Shown: one piece after another, positions 47,326 to 58,900 of the stretch
Layout of the letters: every line of letters begins with the position of its first letter
How positions within the stretch are numbered: the stretch's first letter is position 1
Source: Gracilaria vermiculophylla
Taxonomy: Eukaryota > Rhodophyta > Florideophyceae > Gracilariales > Gracilariaceae
NCBI GenBank assembly: GCA_019155205.2
Contig: JAHNZQ020003147.1
Coordinates: 520,952 to 584,951, forward strand
Direction of reading: 5' to 3'
Length of the DNA stretch: 64,000 bases
The notes under the pieces: model-generated
The model's input: the letters and a program-made list of their open reading frames with translations, nothing else
Database searches by the model: none
Told to the model about the DNA's origin: nothing
Program-made: the position numbers and the translations under genes

Positions 47326-49839
47326 CTACCGTGACTCCAGCTCCTCTGCGTTAAGCTTCGCGACTTGAGAACCACTGTTCCCGTTCTTGTTTGAAACACT
47401 GAGCGTCCCTTCTTCCGAGTTCTTCCGCGCTGGCTTTTCCTTGGGTAGAAGCGCGCGACGACTTAACCGAACTTGCCCATTTCTGCCAACCTCCGTAACT
47501 TTGAGTTCCAGCTCATCGCCAACTTTGCAAACGTCTTGAACGGAATTTGTTCGTTTGTTTTCCAGTTCGGATATGTGTAACCAACCCTCTTTTCCTTCTG
47601 TAATCTTCACATATGCCCCAAACGGAAGAACTTTTGTTATCTCACCCTTGACAACCGTGCCGACACCAAGGTCAATGGCCAGTCCCTTAATGGTCGATTT
47701 GGCTTTTGCGATCATTCCCAGGTCACTTGAAGTGAGCGAGACCGTTCCATCATTCTCAATAGATATTCTAATGACATCCTCACCACCGCATTCTTCAATC
47801 ACAGACCGTATCGTTTTACCACCGGCACCAATGACATCTCCAATCCGCCGAACAGGAATCTGGAAGCTGAGAACTTTCGGTACAGAATCCGGAAGCTCTG
47901 GATTCGGGCCAGGCATAACCGCATCCATACAATCCAAAACATGCATACGGCCATCCTTCGCCTGCATTAGGATGCGTTCAAGCAATTCAATCGAGATTCC
48001 CTTCAATTTGACATCAAGTTGCAATGCCGATAGACCATGACGATTACCAGCAAATTTGGCGTCACAGAGGCCTAGTGCATCTTCAAGGCCTAAAATATCT
48101 GTGAGCACGACGACCTGATGTTCTTCGATACCAGCATTAGATTTCAAAACTTCCTCATCAATCACAAGACCCATGGCCACACCAGCCACCGAACTCTTAA
48201 GGGGAACTCCGGCATCCAACAAGGCCAGACAGGCGCCGCAGACGCTTGCCATACTCGAACTTCCGTTGCTCTCAAGAATGTTGCTCTCTACTCGCAAAAC
48301 GTAGGGGAAGTCGACTTTGGCGGGAATAGCAGCCAACAAAGCCCTTTCAGCTAGCTTTCCGTGACCAATTTCACGTCGCCCTGGTGCTCCTATTCGACCA
48401 ACCTCCCCGACGCTTGAAGGGGGGAAAGAATATTGCAAGTAAAACCGTGAAGCGTCTTCCCCGTCAAGAGTTTCATACCTTTGAGCCATATCTTCTCCGC
48501 CAAGAGTGGCAACGGCGAGTGTTTGCGTCTCGCCTCTAGTAAAAAGGGATGAGCCGTGTGCACGAGGTAGAGGCGCCTGTCGAATGGTTATAGGGCGCAC
48601 GGTGAATGGATCCCTACCGTCGGGCCTAACATTGTCATTAAGAATCCGGCGTCGCATACGATCTGATAGAAGGTGTTTCCAAGCTATTCGCAATTCGGTT
48701 TGCTTGAGTTCAGCGGCATCTGGGTCTGCAATACGCTCTTCCGGTGCTGGCTTCAACGAGTCAAACACACGTGCCTTGACCTCAGACACGCGCTCTTCAC
48801 GTTCTTTCTTTGCTGTGACGTGGAGCGCCTCATCCAAGCCAGAAACAATACGCTCCATTGCCGAGCGAATTTGATGAGGAACGGATCGCACGGCGGAAAG
48901 ATCTTTTTCACGGCCACAAGAATCTCGCAGCTGGCGTATTCCGCCGCAAAGCTTGACAATGCTTCGGTGGGCAATTCGAACGGCTTGAATGATCTGTTGC
49001 TCCGTAAGAAAATCGCAGTAGCCTTCAATCATGAGGATCGCATCCTCTGTACCAGCAACGATCAATTCTGAACGCGAGGCGTTTGCCTGCTGGGCAGAGG
49101 GCTCAACGACAAATTGACCGTCCACAAAGGCGATGCGCACACCGGCGACGGGCGCAGCGAGCGGGATGTGAGAGATATGCAGGGCGGCGGAAGCTGCGCA
49201 GATAGATATCGCGTCAGCCGGGCAATCGGAATCATACGAAAACACGTTAGCGAGTAGTTGGATGTCATTGTAATAACCGTCGACAAACATGGGGCGCAGA
49301 GAGCGATCAATGAGACGCGAGACGAGAATCTCTCGCTCGCTGGGACGGCCTTCCCGCTTGATGTAGCTGCCAGAGGTGCGTCCCAGCGCAGAGAACTTCT
49401 CTGCGTAGTCGACGCGAAGAGGAAGAAAGTCAACGGAGGGTGACGGGTCATCGTCAGCACAAGCGGTGCAGTAGACCACAGTATCACCATGGCGAACATT
49501 GACGGCGCCAGCGGCCTGCCTCGAAAAGTGGCCAGTCTCAAAGTGGACGGTCTTTCCCTCGGCAAACTCGACGGAAACGACGGTGGGCGTGGGCGGGACG
49601 GGGATATTGACGGGGGTATCAAGGTTTTTGTTTAGGCGCTTCCTTTGCTGCGAGTCTGTGTCGGGCACCTCATCTTCATCGAGATCGTCGGCATCAGGCT
49701 CGTTTGTAAAAGGTACGGAAGCGCGCAGCACGGCAGCACGCGGTGGCGGGCCCACGCGGCGCGGCGCAGGGCGCAGCGGCGCCCTGTGGCGGCGCACGAG
49801 CGGCAGTGGGGCGACAAAACATAAGGACGAAGACGACAT
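47326..49839 (-). CDS. PNP: Polyribonucleotide nucleotidyltransferase, plastid type
   Basis: 837 residues from the ATG at 49,839. A leader MSSSSLCFVAPLPLVRRHRAP fits a plastid transit peptide. Two RNase PH domains follow (first: RQAAGAVNVRHGDTVVYCTA, FSALGRTSGSYIKREGRPSE; second: RPDGRDPFTVRPITI, SLFTRGETQTLAVATLGG, VESNILESNGSSSMASVCG). The second keeps both catalytic Asp of LEDALGLCDAKFAGNRHG. A KH domain (IGDVIGAGGKTIRSVIEECG) and an S1 domain (GEITKVLPFGAYVKITEGKE) complete the canonical order. The enzyme degrades RNA phosphorolytically 3' to 5' and adds tails. A normal length and intact motifs suggest an active enzyme. Divergent from SPT3 with 243 bp between starts. Confidence 0.95.
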   Translation of the reverse strand: MSSSSLCFVAPLPLVRRHRAPLRPAPRRVGPPPRAAVLRASVPFTNEPDADDLDEDEVPDTDSQQRKRLNKNLDTPVNIPVPPTPTVVSVEFAEGKTVHFETGHFSRQAAGAVNVRHGDTVVYCTACADDDPSPSVDFLPLRVDYAEKFSALGRTSGSYIKREGRPSEREILVSRLIDRSLRPMFVDGYYNDIQLLANVFSYDSDCPADAISICAASAALHISHIPLAAPVAGVRIAFVDGQFVVEPSAQQANASRSELIVAGTEDAILMIEGYCDFLTEQQIIQAVRIAHRSIVKLCGGIRQLRDSCGREKDLSAVRSVPHQIRSAMERIVSGLDEALHVTAKKEREERVSEVKARVFDSLKPAPEERIADPDAAELKQTELRIAWKHLLSDRMRRRILNDNVRPDGRDPFTVRPITIRQAPLPRAHGSSLFTRGETQTLAVATLGGEDMAQRYETLDGEDASRFYLQYSFPPSSVGEVGRIGAPGRREIGHGKLAERALLAAIPAKVDFPYVLRVESNILESNGSSSMASVCGACLALLDAGVPLKSSVAGVAMGLVIDEEVLKSNAGIEEHQVVVLTDILGLEDALGLCDAKFAGNRHGLSALQLDVKLKGISIELLERILMQAKDGRMHVLDCMDAVMPGPNPELPDSVPKVLSFQIPVRRIGDVIGAGGKTIRSVIEECGGEDVIRISIENDGTVSLTSSDLGMIAKAKSTIKGLAIDLGVGTVVKGEITKVLPFGAYVKITEGKEGWLHISELENKRTNSVQDVCKVGDELELKVTEVGRNGQVRLSRRALLPKEKPARKNSEEGTLSVSNKNGNSGSQVAKLNAEELESR

Positions 49840-50082
49840 TGGCAGGGGCGGGGACGACGTCGGCCTCTGCTGCAGGCACACGACGCAGCGGGCGGCGGAG
49901 GCGCGCGTCAGCTTCGACTGCCTGCACCTCGCACACGGCGCACGTGAAGGATCTCCGCTGTCAGCCTCTGTCAGCCAGAGTGAGAAGCGCCGTTTCGCAG
50001 TAACGCGCTGCGCTGCCCAAGCTGTCGGGCGGCACCGATTGTCCGACGCCGCAGCGTGCTGCGCACCGTCGAGCGCGCGGCA

Positions 50083-51243
50083 ATGACCGCCTCCCCGAGT
50101 GACGCGCCGCTACCGCCGTCGCCGGGCGCTCGCGCCAAGCGCGGGGCCCGCCCGCGCTCCACGCCCGTACACACGCCCCCGGCCACCCCGCGTCGGTCGG
50201 TCAAGCGCCGCCCCGTCCCGTCCTCGCCATCCTCGGCCGCGCCCGCGCGCCCGCGCAAACGCGCGCGCGACGCCAGGCAACGCGCCCCCAAGCGCGGCGC
50301 TGGCGCCGCTTCCAGCGGCCAGTCGGTGCTCACCCTTTTTCGACACCCCTTTCTTCCGGATGTCAAGCTCGTTTCCCCCACCGCCAGGCTCTTTGCGCAG
50401 GAGTTCGGCTGCCTGCTCTTTGCCTTCGGCGACGGGCGCTTTTGCGTTCGAGAGACCCTGGAGCTCGTCGAGGACTGTGTGCGCGACGAGGTGCGCCGCG
50501 TTGCCTCCAGCGGACTTCGTGCTGTTGTCTCGCGTATGGATACAAGGGCTAAGTACCGCCTCAACGACTTTCTGAGCTTGTATCGTCGCCATGCTGACCC
50601 CTCTGCGCACGACTCCAGTACTGTGCCCGACGCCAGCACCAACCCCGACCTGCTCGCGATGTGGACGGACAAACTTTTCTTGCTGCTCAAGCACTGGATT
50701 CCGTTATCTGATTACAAGTATCTATTGCAGTGCAGGTCCATTACCTTTGCAATGCACGACAGCATTTCCCTGGACCCCACCACCCGGGGTACTCCACGAG
50801 CCGCTCTTTTCAAGCAATGGTTGGCAGTTCCCTTCTCCGATCAATATCTGCCTACATTAGCCCATCTCACATGGGAGCTCACCGGCCAGCTTGTACAGAC
50901 CGCCCTTCTATGCAAGTACAACCATGACTTCCACTCCCATGACCCCCACTCTCCTTCACTCAATTATTTTCCGAACATGTGGACCAACGAAAGGCACTTA
51001 TTGGAGGCGCTTGGTCACGGCACTACCACCGCTCTAACCGTTCCCTGCTCCGATGTGCACGCTTCCATGCTTGTCGCCGAGATTCAGCGCTTTATTCAGC
51101 GTCCGTACTCGACTAGATTTTATATGCGGTACAAGTCAGAGTCGCTGATTCCGGCTCACATATATGCCGCGTTAAATAAGTTGAAGGAAAAGGGATGGGG
51201 TGGTCACGTTCAGCTCCGCGCAGGTCTATTCCAGCTAGTGTGA
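50083..51243 (+). CDS. SPT3: SAGA complex subunit SPT3 (histone-fold)
   Basis: 386 residues from the ATG at 50,083. About 80 residues of basic, Pro/Ala-rich, NLS-like sequence (RSVKRRPVPSSPSS, RPRKRARDARQR) precede the first histone fold (SPTARLFAQEFGCLLFAFGD, ETLELVEDCVRDEVRRVASS, RAKYRLNDFLSLYRRH), which matches TAF13/SPT3. The C-terminal half fits SPT3 rather than TAF13: ITFAMHD, LFKQWLAVPFSD, LPTLAHLTWELTGQLVQTAL (compare yeast LGFLTFEIVCSLTETAL) and a final helix IPAHIYAALNKLKEKGW. SPT3 helps SAGA deliver TBP to promoters. The long basic N-terminus is an addition to the family. Nuclear. Convergent with DTWD1. Confidence 0.8.
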   Translation: MTASPSDAPLPPSPGARAKRGARPRSTPVHTPPATPRRSVKRRPVPSSPSSAAPARPRKRARDARQRAPKRGAGAASSGQSVLTLFRHPFLPDVKLVSPTARLFAQEFGCLLFAFGDGRFCVRETLELVEDCVRDEVRRVASSGLRAVVSRMDTRAKYRLNDFLSLYRRHADPSAHDSSTVPDASTNPDLLAMWTDKLFLLLKHWIPLSDYKYLLQCRSITFAMHDSISLDPTTRGTPRAALFKQWLAVPFSDQYLPTLAHLTWELTGQLVQTALLCKYNHDFHSHDPHSPSLNYFPNMWTNERHLLEALGHGTTTALTVPCSDVHASMLVAEIQRFIQRPYSTRFYMRYKSESLIPAHIYAALNKLKEKGWGGHVQLRAGLFQLV

Positions 51244-51528
51244 GCAGAGCATGACTGCAATGTGCCCGTGCTTCGCACTTCATCATGCATTCAAGTTCAC
51301 TGCCTCGCGAATCTCAAAACAGAAAACACGGGCGTCCAAAAGACATTGTTACTGTACTTCGTGCTTAACTCCTGGTTCCACTGTTCCATATGTTAAGTAC
51401 CTGTTAAAAATAAAGCAAATCGTGACAGCTCCCGACGTGCCTCTCACGGCATTGCACCAGTCAGGCTTTGACTGCAAAGCAGCGTAGACGCCCAAGTTCA
51501 AAGTCGATTCTCCGTCAATGATTCTGGC

Positions 51529-52445
51529 TCAGAAATCCACGAGCAATCCTTTAGATTTTCGCATTAGCCTATGTCTCTTCTGCGGTGCCTGTTCGTATGT
51601 TTCCTTTACCCTGCCGTGGAGGAAAGCAAACAACCAAAGCAGATCATCACACGTACCCCCAGGTTTCCGCAGGGCTACATTGTATGCCTCACAAAATCGA
51701 TGAACTGCTTCTACCGTGGATAACAGTGATTCTACCTTATCTGGGCTGAAGAATTCCGAATGTTCACCGCGTTTCGGAGGATATCTCCAAAAGCGCGATT
51801 TAGATCCAACGGGAAGGGTAAGTCTCGGGAGTTCCTGGAACAAAGGATCTGATATCAACACGGTGGATTTCGTCCAAGACGCATCCAGGACGATGACATG
51901 CTTAAGCTCTGGAAGGCGCACAGCTGCTTGTTCGGGTGTCATCGCGTCGTCTCCAGGGAACCTGCACCATTGTTTCAGGCATCATCGTTAATGTCTGTTA
52001 GCGACTGATGTGATTTGGCGCGATCGCGGGGCGCAAGTTGGAGTGCAACTTACAGAAGAGCGACTGTGCCTTTCTCGGCATCTTGCATGACGCACTCGCG
52101 AAAGGTTGGGATGCACTCCGGGAAAGGGCGCCAAATGTGAGCGAACTTGGGGGCAAGCAAGCACACATGCTGGGCCGTGCTCCGCTGCGGCGGCTCCGCG
52201 TGAGATTGGAGGATGTGTACCTGCACCGGTAAATTCACGGACGGGAAAGCTTCGGGATCGGGCACAAGAGGAATAAGGCACTCCGTGCAGTAATAACGGC
52301 GCCGTCTCCCACATTGACCGGTGCAAAGTGTGCGCGTTGCTCGCTTTAGAATATCATGAGAAGAAATCTGCAAGTCTTGGAAATTTTGTACTTCGTTAGA
52401 GGGCAGTAGCTGCGGTTTGTCCGCAGTTTGCGATGACCCAGCCAT
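51529..52445 (-). CDS. DTWD1: tRNA-uridine aminocarboxypropyltransferase (DTWD1-like), two exons
   Basis: Exons 52,445-52,054 and 51,961-51,529 give 274 residues. The 92-bp intron begins GTAAGT, ends TGCAG and splits a Leu codon (VALL|FPGDDA). Conserved blocks are a Cys cluster (TLCTGQCGRRRRYYCTECLIP), LPVQVHILQSHAEPPQRSTA, LLAPKF, then LFPGDDA, HVIVLDASWTKS (the DTW-motif position, here D-A-S-W), SRFWRYP and STVEAVHRFCEAY. DTW enzymes transfer the 3-amino-3-carboxypropyl group of SAM to uridine (acp3U), DTWD1 at position 20 of tRNA. The ATG at 52,445 is the first in frame. No other ATG-led start is available upstream. Confidence 0.88.
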
Positions 52446-52782
52446 GATCACTTGGGGGTTAAAGCAACTGAAGCTTAGACGAGATCTAGATGCCCGTGCT
52501 GTTGCGTTCGCTTCAGCAACCCTTCACCCTCTCTCTCCAGCTGTAGGGAAATGAAGTGTTCAGAATTATCGTTGCATAGAGTAAGGTATCAGATACAGTT
52601 CCCATCAGCTACTTTAGTAGATACTGTATAAAGTATGTAATTATTGATTTTCGCCTGATTGGCGAAGATATCGAGCCCCTTCACAAAAATAAAATGTGTC
52701 ACGCACAACACAACCCCACTCTGTTTTCGCTAGAAAAGCAGCCAGTGTGAGCAGGCAAGAGCTTTTCTAGTTGAAGGAACAC
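52446..52782. other. Intergenic, no gene
   Basis: About 340 bp of AT-rich DNA between two minus-strand genes: promoter of DTWD1 and 3' end of the Tim17-family gene. Nothing else is visible. Confidence 0.5.
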
Positions 52783-53484
52783 CTACGAGTGGGAGCTAGC
52801 GGCTGAATCACCTTTGTCGTCTTGACTAGCGGCGCGAAGGGGATGGGAAGCGAGATTCTCTTCAAGCGTTCTAATCACTCTTCCTACAGAACCCTCAACA
52901 ACTTTAGCATCGTGCGGCACCACATCAACTGGTTTGTTTCGAGCAACAAATTGCTCCAATGATTGCTGAGCCGTTGCTGCAGCCCCGGAGATAGCGGCGC
53001 CGAAGGCAGCAGCCGGTCCAGCAGGTGTCCAGCCTCCAACGGCAGCAGCGAACAGACCACAAGTGAGAGCACCAGCGGCAGCATAGTTTGCAGGATGCTC
53101 AGCTCTTCCTGTAAAACCTGAATGCCCAACTAGGAGGGCAGTTGCGGAAAAAACTGACGCAAAAATTCCAAGACGAGAGCCAGTGAGGATGCTCTCGCGA
53201 ACAAAGAAAACAGCGATACGATGCTGCACGGAGTTTGTCGGCACAGGGCTTGGTATGTTCGTGTTTTGGGCTTGTCGCAATCCGCGATAGCCTCCAAAGA
53301 GCATACCGCCAATAACACCAAATGACGTCTGAGAGCACCATGTTCGTAGGGATTCTGGGGCCTCTGGAGGTGCTTCACCAGGTTGCACACGGCGAAAAGC
53401 GTCCCTGATGGATGCAACGTTTTTAATTAGTTCTTTGTCCGAGTTTCCAGAGGGGGTCCCGCTACTTCCCCCGTCTACTGACAT
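52783..53484 (-). CDS. Tim17/Tim22/Tim23 (PRAT) family membrane protein
   Basis: 233 residues from the ATG at 53,484. After a polar N-terminus come segments typical of the PRAT fold: SFGVIGGMLFGGYRGLRQA (GxxxG helix), RESILTGSRLGIFASVFSATAL and YAAAGALTCGLFAAAVGGWTPAGPAAAFGAAISGAAA with several small-residue packing motifs. The family includes mitochondrial translocases Tim17/22/23, the complex I assembly factor TIMMDC1 and plastid OEP16. Length and the loop pattern suggest a TIMMDC1- or Tim22-like member, but the exact class is unresolved. The acidic/Ser C-terminus is not conserved. A 100-codon open frame of doubtful status lies just upstream. Confidence 0.75.
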   Translation of the reverse strand: MSVDGGSSGTPSGNSDKELIKNVASIRDAFRRVQPGEAPPEAPESLRTWCSQTSFGVIGGMLFGGYRGLRQAQNTNIPSPVPTNSVQHRIAVFFVRESILTGSRLGIFASVFSATALLVGHSGFTGRAEHPANYAAAGALTCGLFAAAVGGWTPAGPAAAFGAAISGAAATAQQSLEQFVARNKPVDVVPHDAKVVEGSVGRVIRTLEENLASHPLRAASQDDKGDSAASSHS

Positions 53485-53565
53485 CCTCTTTATGCGAAAA
53501 ATTCCTGTGGTTTGAAAGACGCGGAATTCCAGGATTAAGCGAAAAAACTCCAGCAATTACTTCTC

Positions 53566-53868
53566 TCAGTGCGACAAACGTTCTTTGTGGATACATGATA
53601 TCGATGATCGTCGACCATCTCCGCGTTGGCAACTTGCTACAATATGCGACGGAAGAGCTTTAAAAATGGCATCCTTTAGTACACAAAACCCAGACAGTGA
53701 AAGTTCTTGATCTGGTTGATGTCCACGTGGTGTTCTTGGGTTGGTTGAAACAGAACATGGAGGACGACGTCGCTGACCAGCACGAGACGGCCGGTACAAC
53801 TCGCAACCGTCTTCGTTGTCACAGCAGTTCACTCGCTGGACCAGTTCATTCAACCGTCTAGAACTCAT
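53566..53868 (-). CDS. Doubtful small ORF between Tim17-family and LysRS genes (100 aa)
   Basis: ATG-led (53,868), Cys/Arg-rich (MSSRRLNELVQRVNCCDNED, then a Pro/Arg stretch). Its ATG is only 36 bases from the divergent LysRS start, leaving no room for a normal promoter. No domain is recognised. It may be the leader of the Tim17-family transcript or chance. Confidence 0.2.
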   Translation of the reverse strand: MSSRRLNELVQRVNCCDNEDGCELYRPSRAGQRRRPPCSVSTNPRTPRGHQPDQELSLSGFCVLKDAIFKALPSHIVASCQRGDGRRSSISCIHKERLSH

Positions 53869-53904
53869 GGGATCGCCCCATTATAGATCAATCTGATCTC
53901 CCCA

Positions 53905-55752
53905 ATGACTGGCGTTTCAGAAATCATGAACGGAATCCAAAAGATGGATACAAGTGAAGATGGCGCCCCAAAGGAATCATCTGTTGTTTTTCCAGAAGCG
54001 CTGCAGAGAGCAATTGATGAAGCTGCCGCCGCAGCAGCAGAACCTGGGCTAAGCAAAAACGAATTGAAGAGGAGACAGAAAGCGCACCGTAAATCCATCG
54101 AAGCAGCCGAAAAAGCTGTGGCAAAGGCGAAGAAGGCGGCCTCGAAGCCCACCAAGAAGATGGATCCCAATGCCAATATGTTGAACGACTCAGGTGAAGA
54201 TTTGGATCCATCTCAGTACATATCCAATCGCAAAGCTGTTCTTCGCTCCTTAAAGGAGGCGGGCACGAATCCCTACCCTCACAAGTTTCAAGTGTCAATG
54301 TCGATCCCAGAGTTCATAGACAAGTATGCTGAGAATATTATTCCCGGGCAGCAACTGGAAGAACCAATCATTTCTCTTGCTGGAAGAATATACTCTAAGA
54401 GGGCTGCTGGGACGCGACTTGTGTTTTATGACTTGCGCGGTGACGGTGTCAAGGTTCAAATCATCGCTGATGCTCAGAAGGGCGGTTCCACTTTTCTGCA
54501 AGATCACGCACGGATCAGAAGGGGGGATATCGTCGGTGTAAGAGGATACGCTGGCAAGTCACGCAAAGGCGAATTTAGCATTTTCGCCACTCAAGTTGTG
54601 ATATTGTCCTACTGCCTACATATGCTACCGAAACTCGAACAAAGGCTAACAGACAGTGAAGTTAGGTTCCGGCAAAGATATCTCGACCTCATTGTGAATC
54701 AGAATAACCGCGATATATTCATTCGGCGGAGCAAGATCATAAAGTTCATTCGCCGCTTTTTGGATGACCGTGGATTTATGGAAGTTGAGACACCAATGAT
54801 GAGTGCCCTTCCAGGTGGTGCAACTGCGAAGCCGTTCAAGACGTACCACGAAGATCTCAAGACTACCATGTATATGAGAGTTGCACCAGAGCTCTACTTG
54901 AAGATGCTCGTTATTGGAGGTCTGGAACGCGTCTACGAAATCGGAAGAAATTTCCGTAACGAATCCATAGATCTCACTCACAACCCAGAGTTTACAGCCT
55001 GTGAGTTTTATGCAGCTTACCTGGACTATTCTGATCTCATGGACATTACGGAACAGATGCTTTCGGCATTGGTGATGGAGGTGACTGGCAGCCACATAAT
55101 CACGTATCACCCAGACGGCAAGGATGGGCGTGAAGTTAAAATAGACTTCTCCCCTCCTTTTAAAAGGATATCCATGGTGTCCGGGTTAGAGGAGCGATTA
55201 CGGAACATTCTAGGCGACGAAATGTTTAGCATTCCGAAAGACCTAGAAGCAGAGACAACACGCCAATTCCTGGATGACCTTCACACCAAACTTAATCTAG
55301 AATGTGAAGAACCTCGCACAACTGCGCGCCTTCTGGACTCTTTGGTCGGAGAATATATTGAGCCTGAGTGTATCAACCCCACATTCATTTGTGACCATCC
55401 GCAAATAATGTCTCCTCTCGCCAAATGGCATCGCGATATGCCTGGGATGACAGAACGCTTCGAGCTATTTGCCAACGGAAAGGAGCTATGTAATGCTTAT
55501 ACAGAACTAAATGATCCAGAAGTTCAGCGCGAGCGTTTTAGAGTTGCACAGAAAGATGTGAAGTCAGGGGACGAGGAAGCCATGGTTTACGACGAAGATT
55601 TCTGCCTTTCCCTGGAGTATGGTTTACCTCCCACAGCAGGATGGGGCCTTGGAGTTGACCGCTTGTCCATGATGCTCACTGACAATTATTCCATCAAAGA
55701 AGTGCTTCTCTTCCCGGCAATGAAACCCAAGACCGAGGCGGAAAGAGACTAA
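53905..55752 (+). CDS. KRS1: Lysyl-tRNA synthetase, class II, cytosolic
   Basis: 615 residues. An N-terminal lysine/alanine-rich extension ([20 protein letters not shown], then [12 protein letters not shown]) is the eukaryotic tRNA-binding helix. The OB anticodon-binding domain follows ([40 protein letters not shown]). Catalytic motifs are motif 1 near [18 protein letters not shown], motif 2 [20 protein letters not shown] and motif 3 [20 protein letters not shown] followed by [10 protein letters not shown]. It charges tRNA-Lys with lysine using ATP. No leader is seen, so it is probably the cytosolic form. The ATG at 53,905 opens [15 protein letters not shown]. Convergent with the HEAT-like orphan. 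Confidence 0.96.
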   Translation: MTGVSEIMNGIQKMDTSEDGAPKESSVVFPEALQRAIDEAAAAAAEPGLSKNELKRRQKAHRKSIEAAEKAVAKAKKAASKPTKKMDPNANMLNDSGEDLDPSQYISNRKAVLRSLKEAGTNPYPHKFQVSMSIPEFIDKYAENIIPGQQLEEPIISLAGRIYSKRAAGTRLVFYDLRGDGVKVQIIADAQKGGSTFLQDHARIRRGDIVGVRGYAGKSRKGEFSIFATQVVILSYCLHMLPKLEQRLTDSEVRFRQRYLDLIVNQNNRDIFIRRSKIIKFIRRFLDDRGFMEVETPMMSALPGGATAKPFKTYHEDLKTTMYMRVAPELYLKMLVIGGLERVYEIGRNFRNESIDLTHNPEFTACEFYAAYLDYSDLMDITEQMLSALVMEVTGSHIITYHPDGKDGREVKIDFSPPFKRISMVSGLEERLRNILGDEMFSIPKDLEAETTRQFLDDLHTKLNLECEEPRTTARLLDSLVGEYIEPECINPTFICDHPQIMSPLAKWHRDMPGMTERFELFANGKELCNAYTELNDPEVQRERFRVAQKDVKSGDEEAMVYDEDFCLSLEYGLPPTAGWGLGVDRLSMMLTDNYSIKEVLLFPAMKPKTEAERD

Positions 55753-55908
55753 AGAGTTTGAAATCATTCCTTCCCGAGAGTGGAATCTAATCTTGGCCAT
55801 AACTGAAGTGAGTCCACAATGTAAAAGCTCTGCCAAATTAGACTGAACGGAGAGTAGACATATGTTGTCTAGTCCTTATTCATTTGTCGGTACCTGTGTA
55901 GTGATTCT

Positions 55909-58900
55909 TCATGCATTTGAGTCTTCCAGCTGTTGACAACATGGCGAAGTGTTGCTCCTAACCGGACCACTAATTCTCCATATCATGGTGTATCGCCCAA
56001 GCAAGACATCCGGGGCGCACTCACGAGTAGATGCGGTGTCTGATGCTCCGCTGAACTTCATTTTCAAGTTTTCATGTGAGGTGGAAGGCTTAGTTTTGCC
56101 GAAGTCCCCTTTGTCATCTTTGCACACTTGAAGCCGCTCGCTGATGGCTGCAAAGAGTGTGCTCATTTCATTGAACATGGGTTGAAGGGGCAATTCTCTG
56201 CCAGCCCCTTCATGATCACGGCACCAATCACTAATATGCTCTAAGGATTCAGGAAGATGCTCGTCAATGAAAGCATTGCGAGCTAATTCTGATAGATATA
56301 GTATCTCAGACGAGATAAGTTGTTCTACTTCTGAAATAAGGAAGTTCGCCACAACCAATTCACACATTCCTTTGAAAACGCCTGTGTGACAAAGAATGGT
56401 TTGTTTGTGATATTTGAATTGCAGAATAGTTCGTAAAGTATAAAATGCTGCTTCTGCCAGCAAGGGACTCAAGGACGCAGCAGCAATATGGAGAAGCACT
56501 ATGACGTTGGGAGTGAGAATGGATTGAAAACTGGCAATGTTACCTTTGGCCCCCCGAAGAAGAGAATTGAGTAGATACCAGGAGTTTGCTATTCTATTGG
56601 TTTCATCAACGCCCCCTGGCTCAAGCTCTGGAGTCAGCAGTCTCTCCCACGTCTTTGGCTCAGTGAGGAATTCCAAATTTATAGGGAGTTCAGGCATGAT
56701 GCGAACAACAAGGTCTGTCTTGTGCATGAATAGATTGAGTAGGCATGCGATAGATGATATGAGAATACCGGACGCCCTGCTGGCTGTCGGCACAGATGTA
56801 AAAAGCTTTATCGCCTGAGCTTCGACCCCGCTGTGACGGATGAAAGATATTTTTCCAGAGTCTTCCAAACCTCGAAGCAAAGCGATGATGCATCGAACGA
56901 GGTGAGAAAGAATATCAATCCTCGCTGTTGACTCCAAGTCTGATATACTCTCCCTGGTGAACGTATCGCAAACTACTCTCAACAGATCCCAACCTTGCTC
57001 GCAATCAGGAATGCTACCAGCGCTGGAAATAAGAAGTAGAAAGCTCTTTGATCTGTTGTATGCAATATTTGGACTGGACTTGGCTTCAGATGCAGGGATT
57101 ATGCCCTGGTGCGGGCGGGATTTCAAAAAATTGCACACTGATGAGAGGGCCCCACATTCCGTTAAAGCCTTCATGAGAATATCGAAGGCATTCTTTCGCT
57201 CAAAGATATCCAAGACGCTTTCGACAATCACATCGGGTATGAAAGAATGCTCCAAGGCGTACAATATGCTTTCACTTCCGCGTTGGTCGACGACAACCGA
57301 TGTTAGCAGGTCGTCGAGCTTGCAATTTACGTTTTGCGGGTTCCTGTATTTTGTCGCGATAGTATCCCAAGCTGAGACAACTGGCGGTCCTCGTTTATAA
57401 TTGGTGATCACGGCGTGAAGAATGATTCTGTCCGCTTCATCAGAAAAGGAGAAATGCTTGGCTTGCTGTAGGATGTTTTGCAGCGTTTGTTCTTTGATGT
57501 CATCTGCTGGGAAACACAGCCCGTTTTGGTGGCAGACGCTAGATATCAACCTCAGGATTCTTAGTGCGTGTGCCATGAGTTTTTCACAAGCAGTGATATC
57601 GTCACTTTCGAGACGGCGCATGTATCGCAATAAGGCCTCCAAAACTGCTTCAGGAAGACAAATATCGTCGATGCGATGAAGTTGAACAGCCTTATCGAGA
57701 AGAATGAACGCGGGAGCAAACGGTGACATGGATTTTTCGCCGGCCAGTTCTGCCAGAATAGCTTGTTCGGAGGAAAGCGTGCTAACGTCGTTTGAGTGCG
57801 CAGTTTGCGCAACAGCGGCACTTATTCTCCACAAGTACACTGGCACAGAATCAAGTGCAGAGGTGAGAACTCGTCGCGGGGGGAAGAAGCGCCAGCACCA
57901 CCTCTGAATGCACGTGCGGTCTTGTTCTGAGCACGCTTGCGCCTGAATGAATGCTTGATGCAAGCCGTCGGAGAACATGGTGACAACATGCTCCATGTCA
58001 AAATGCGCGTCCGGGGCGTGCTCCAGTTGCGTTGCGCACCTGTCAAAGATAACGAGGACAAGTCGGCGCGCCAAAGGCTGCAGCTCGTCGCGCGGAATGT
58101 TGTTGTCTGCTGCGAGTGTCTGAAAGTGGGCGACGGCAGCCGGCACAATGGGCGCGGCGACGCGAAGGTGCTTCTCCACAAGGCACTCGAGCACGCCCAC
58201 GATGGCGTGCAGCTCTGGCACGGAGGGTTTGTAGCGGCGCAGCAGCACGGGCAGACATTGGGCGGCGTGCGCGAGGTTCTGGTCGGGCATGAGGCGCATG
58301 ACGAAGGCGACGAGCTCGGGCACGAGGGCGGCGGCAAAGACGGAGGGCGGAGCGGCGGCGACGGCAGCGTTGACGACGCGACTCAGATGGGGGACGGCGC
58401 CGTGGGCGTACTCGGCAACGGCAAGGACGGTGCGAAGTGCATAACACCAGTGGAGTGGGGCGGCGGAGGGGGCGACGAGAGTGAGGGCGGCCAGGTTGGG
58501 CTTGACGAGCGCGTTTCGCTTCGAGCGCAGCGGGGGCAGATTGGCGTCTCGCAGACCCTCGATGAGGTACTCGAAGGCGTTGGGCAGGGCGGCGGTTTCG
58601 AAGCAGGCGCGAAAGAGCGAGGCGGCAAGCTCTCGGACGGGCGGTTGGGCGGAAATGAACGAGGCGCAGAGGACGCGGTTGAGCACGGGGTGGCGGTGCG
58701 GTTCGAAGGGGAGGCGCGACGAGTACAGGTGAAGGGCGGTTTGCAGAAAGAGGATTCGCGACGGATCGCAGGGGCGGGGCGGGAGCGCGGCCTCCAAGAG
58801 CGGCGGCAGCGAGCGTAACATGTGCGGCGAAACGTAGACGATGACATGGCGTATGACGTGCGAGGCAGCGGCGTAGTCGGCGGAGGCGTGGCGCAAAACG

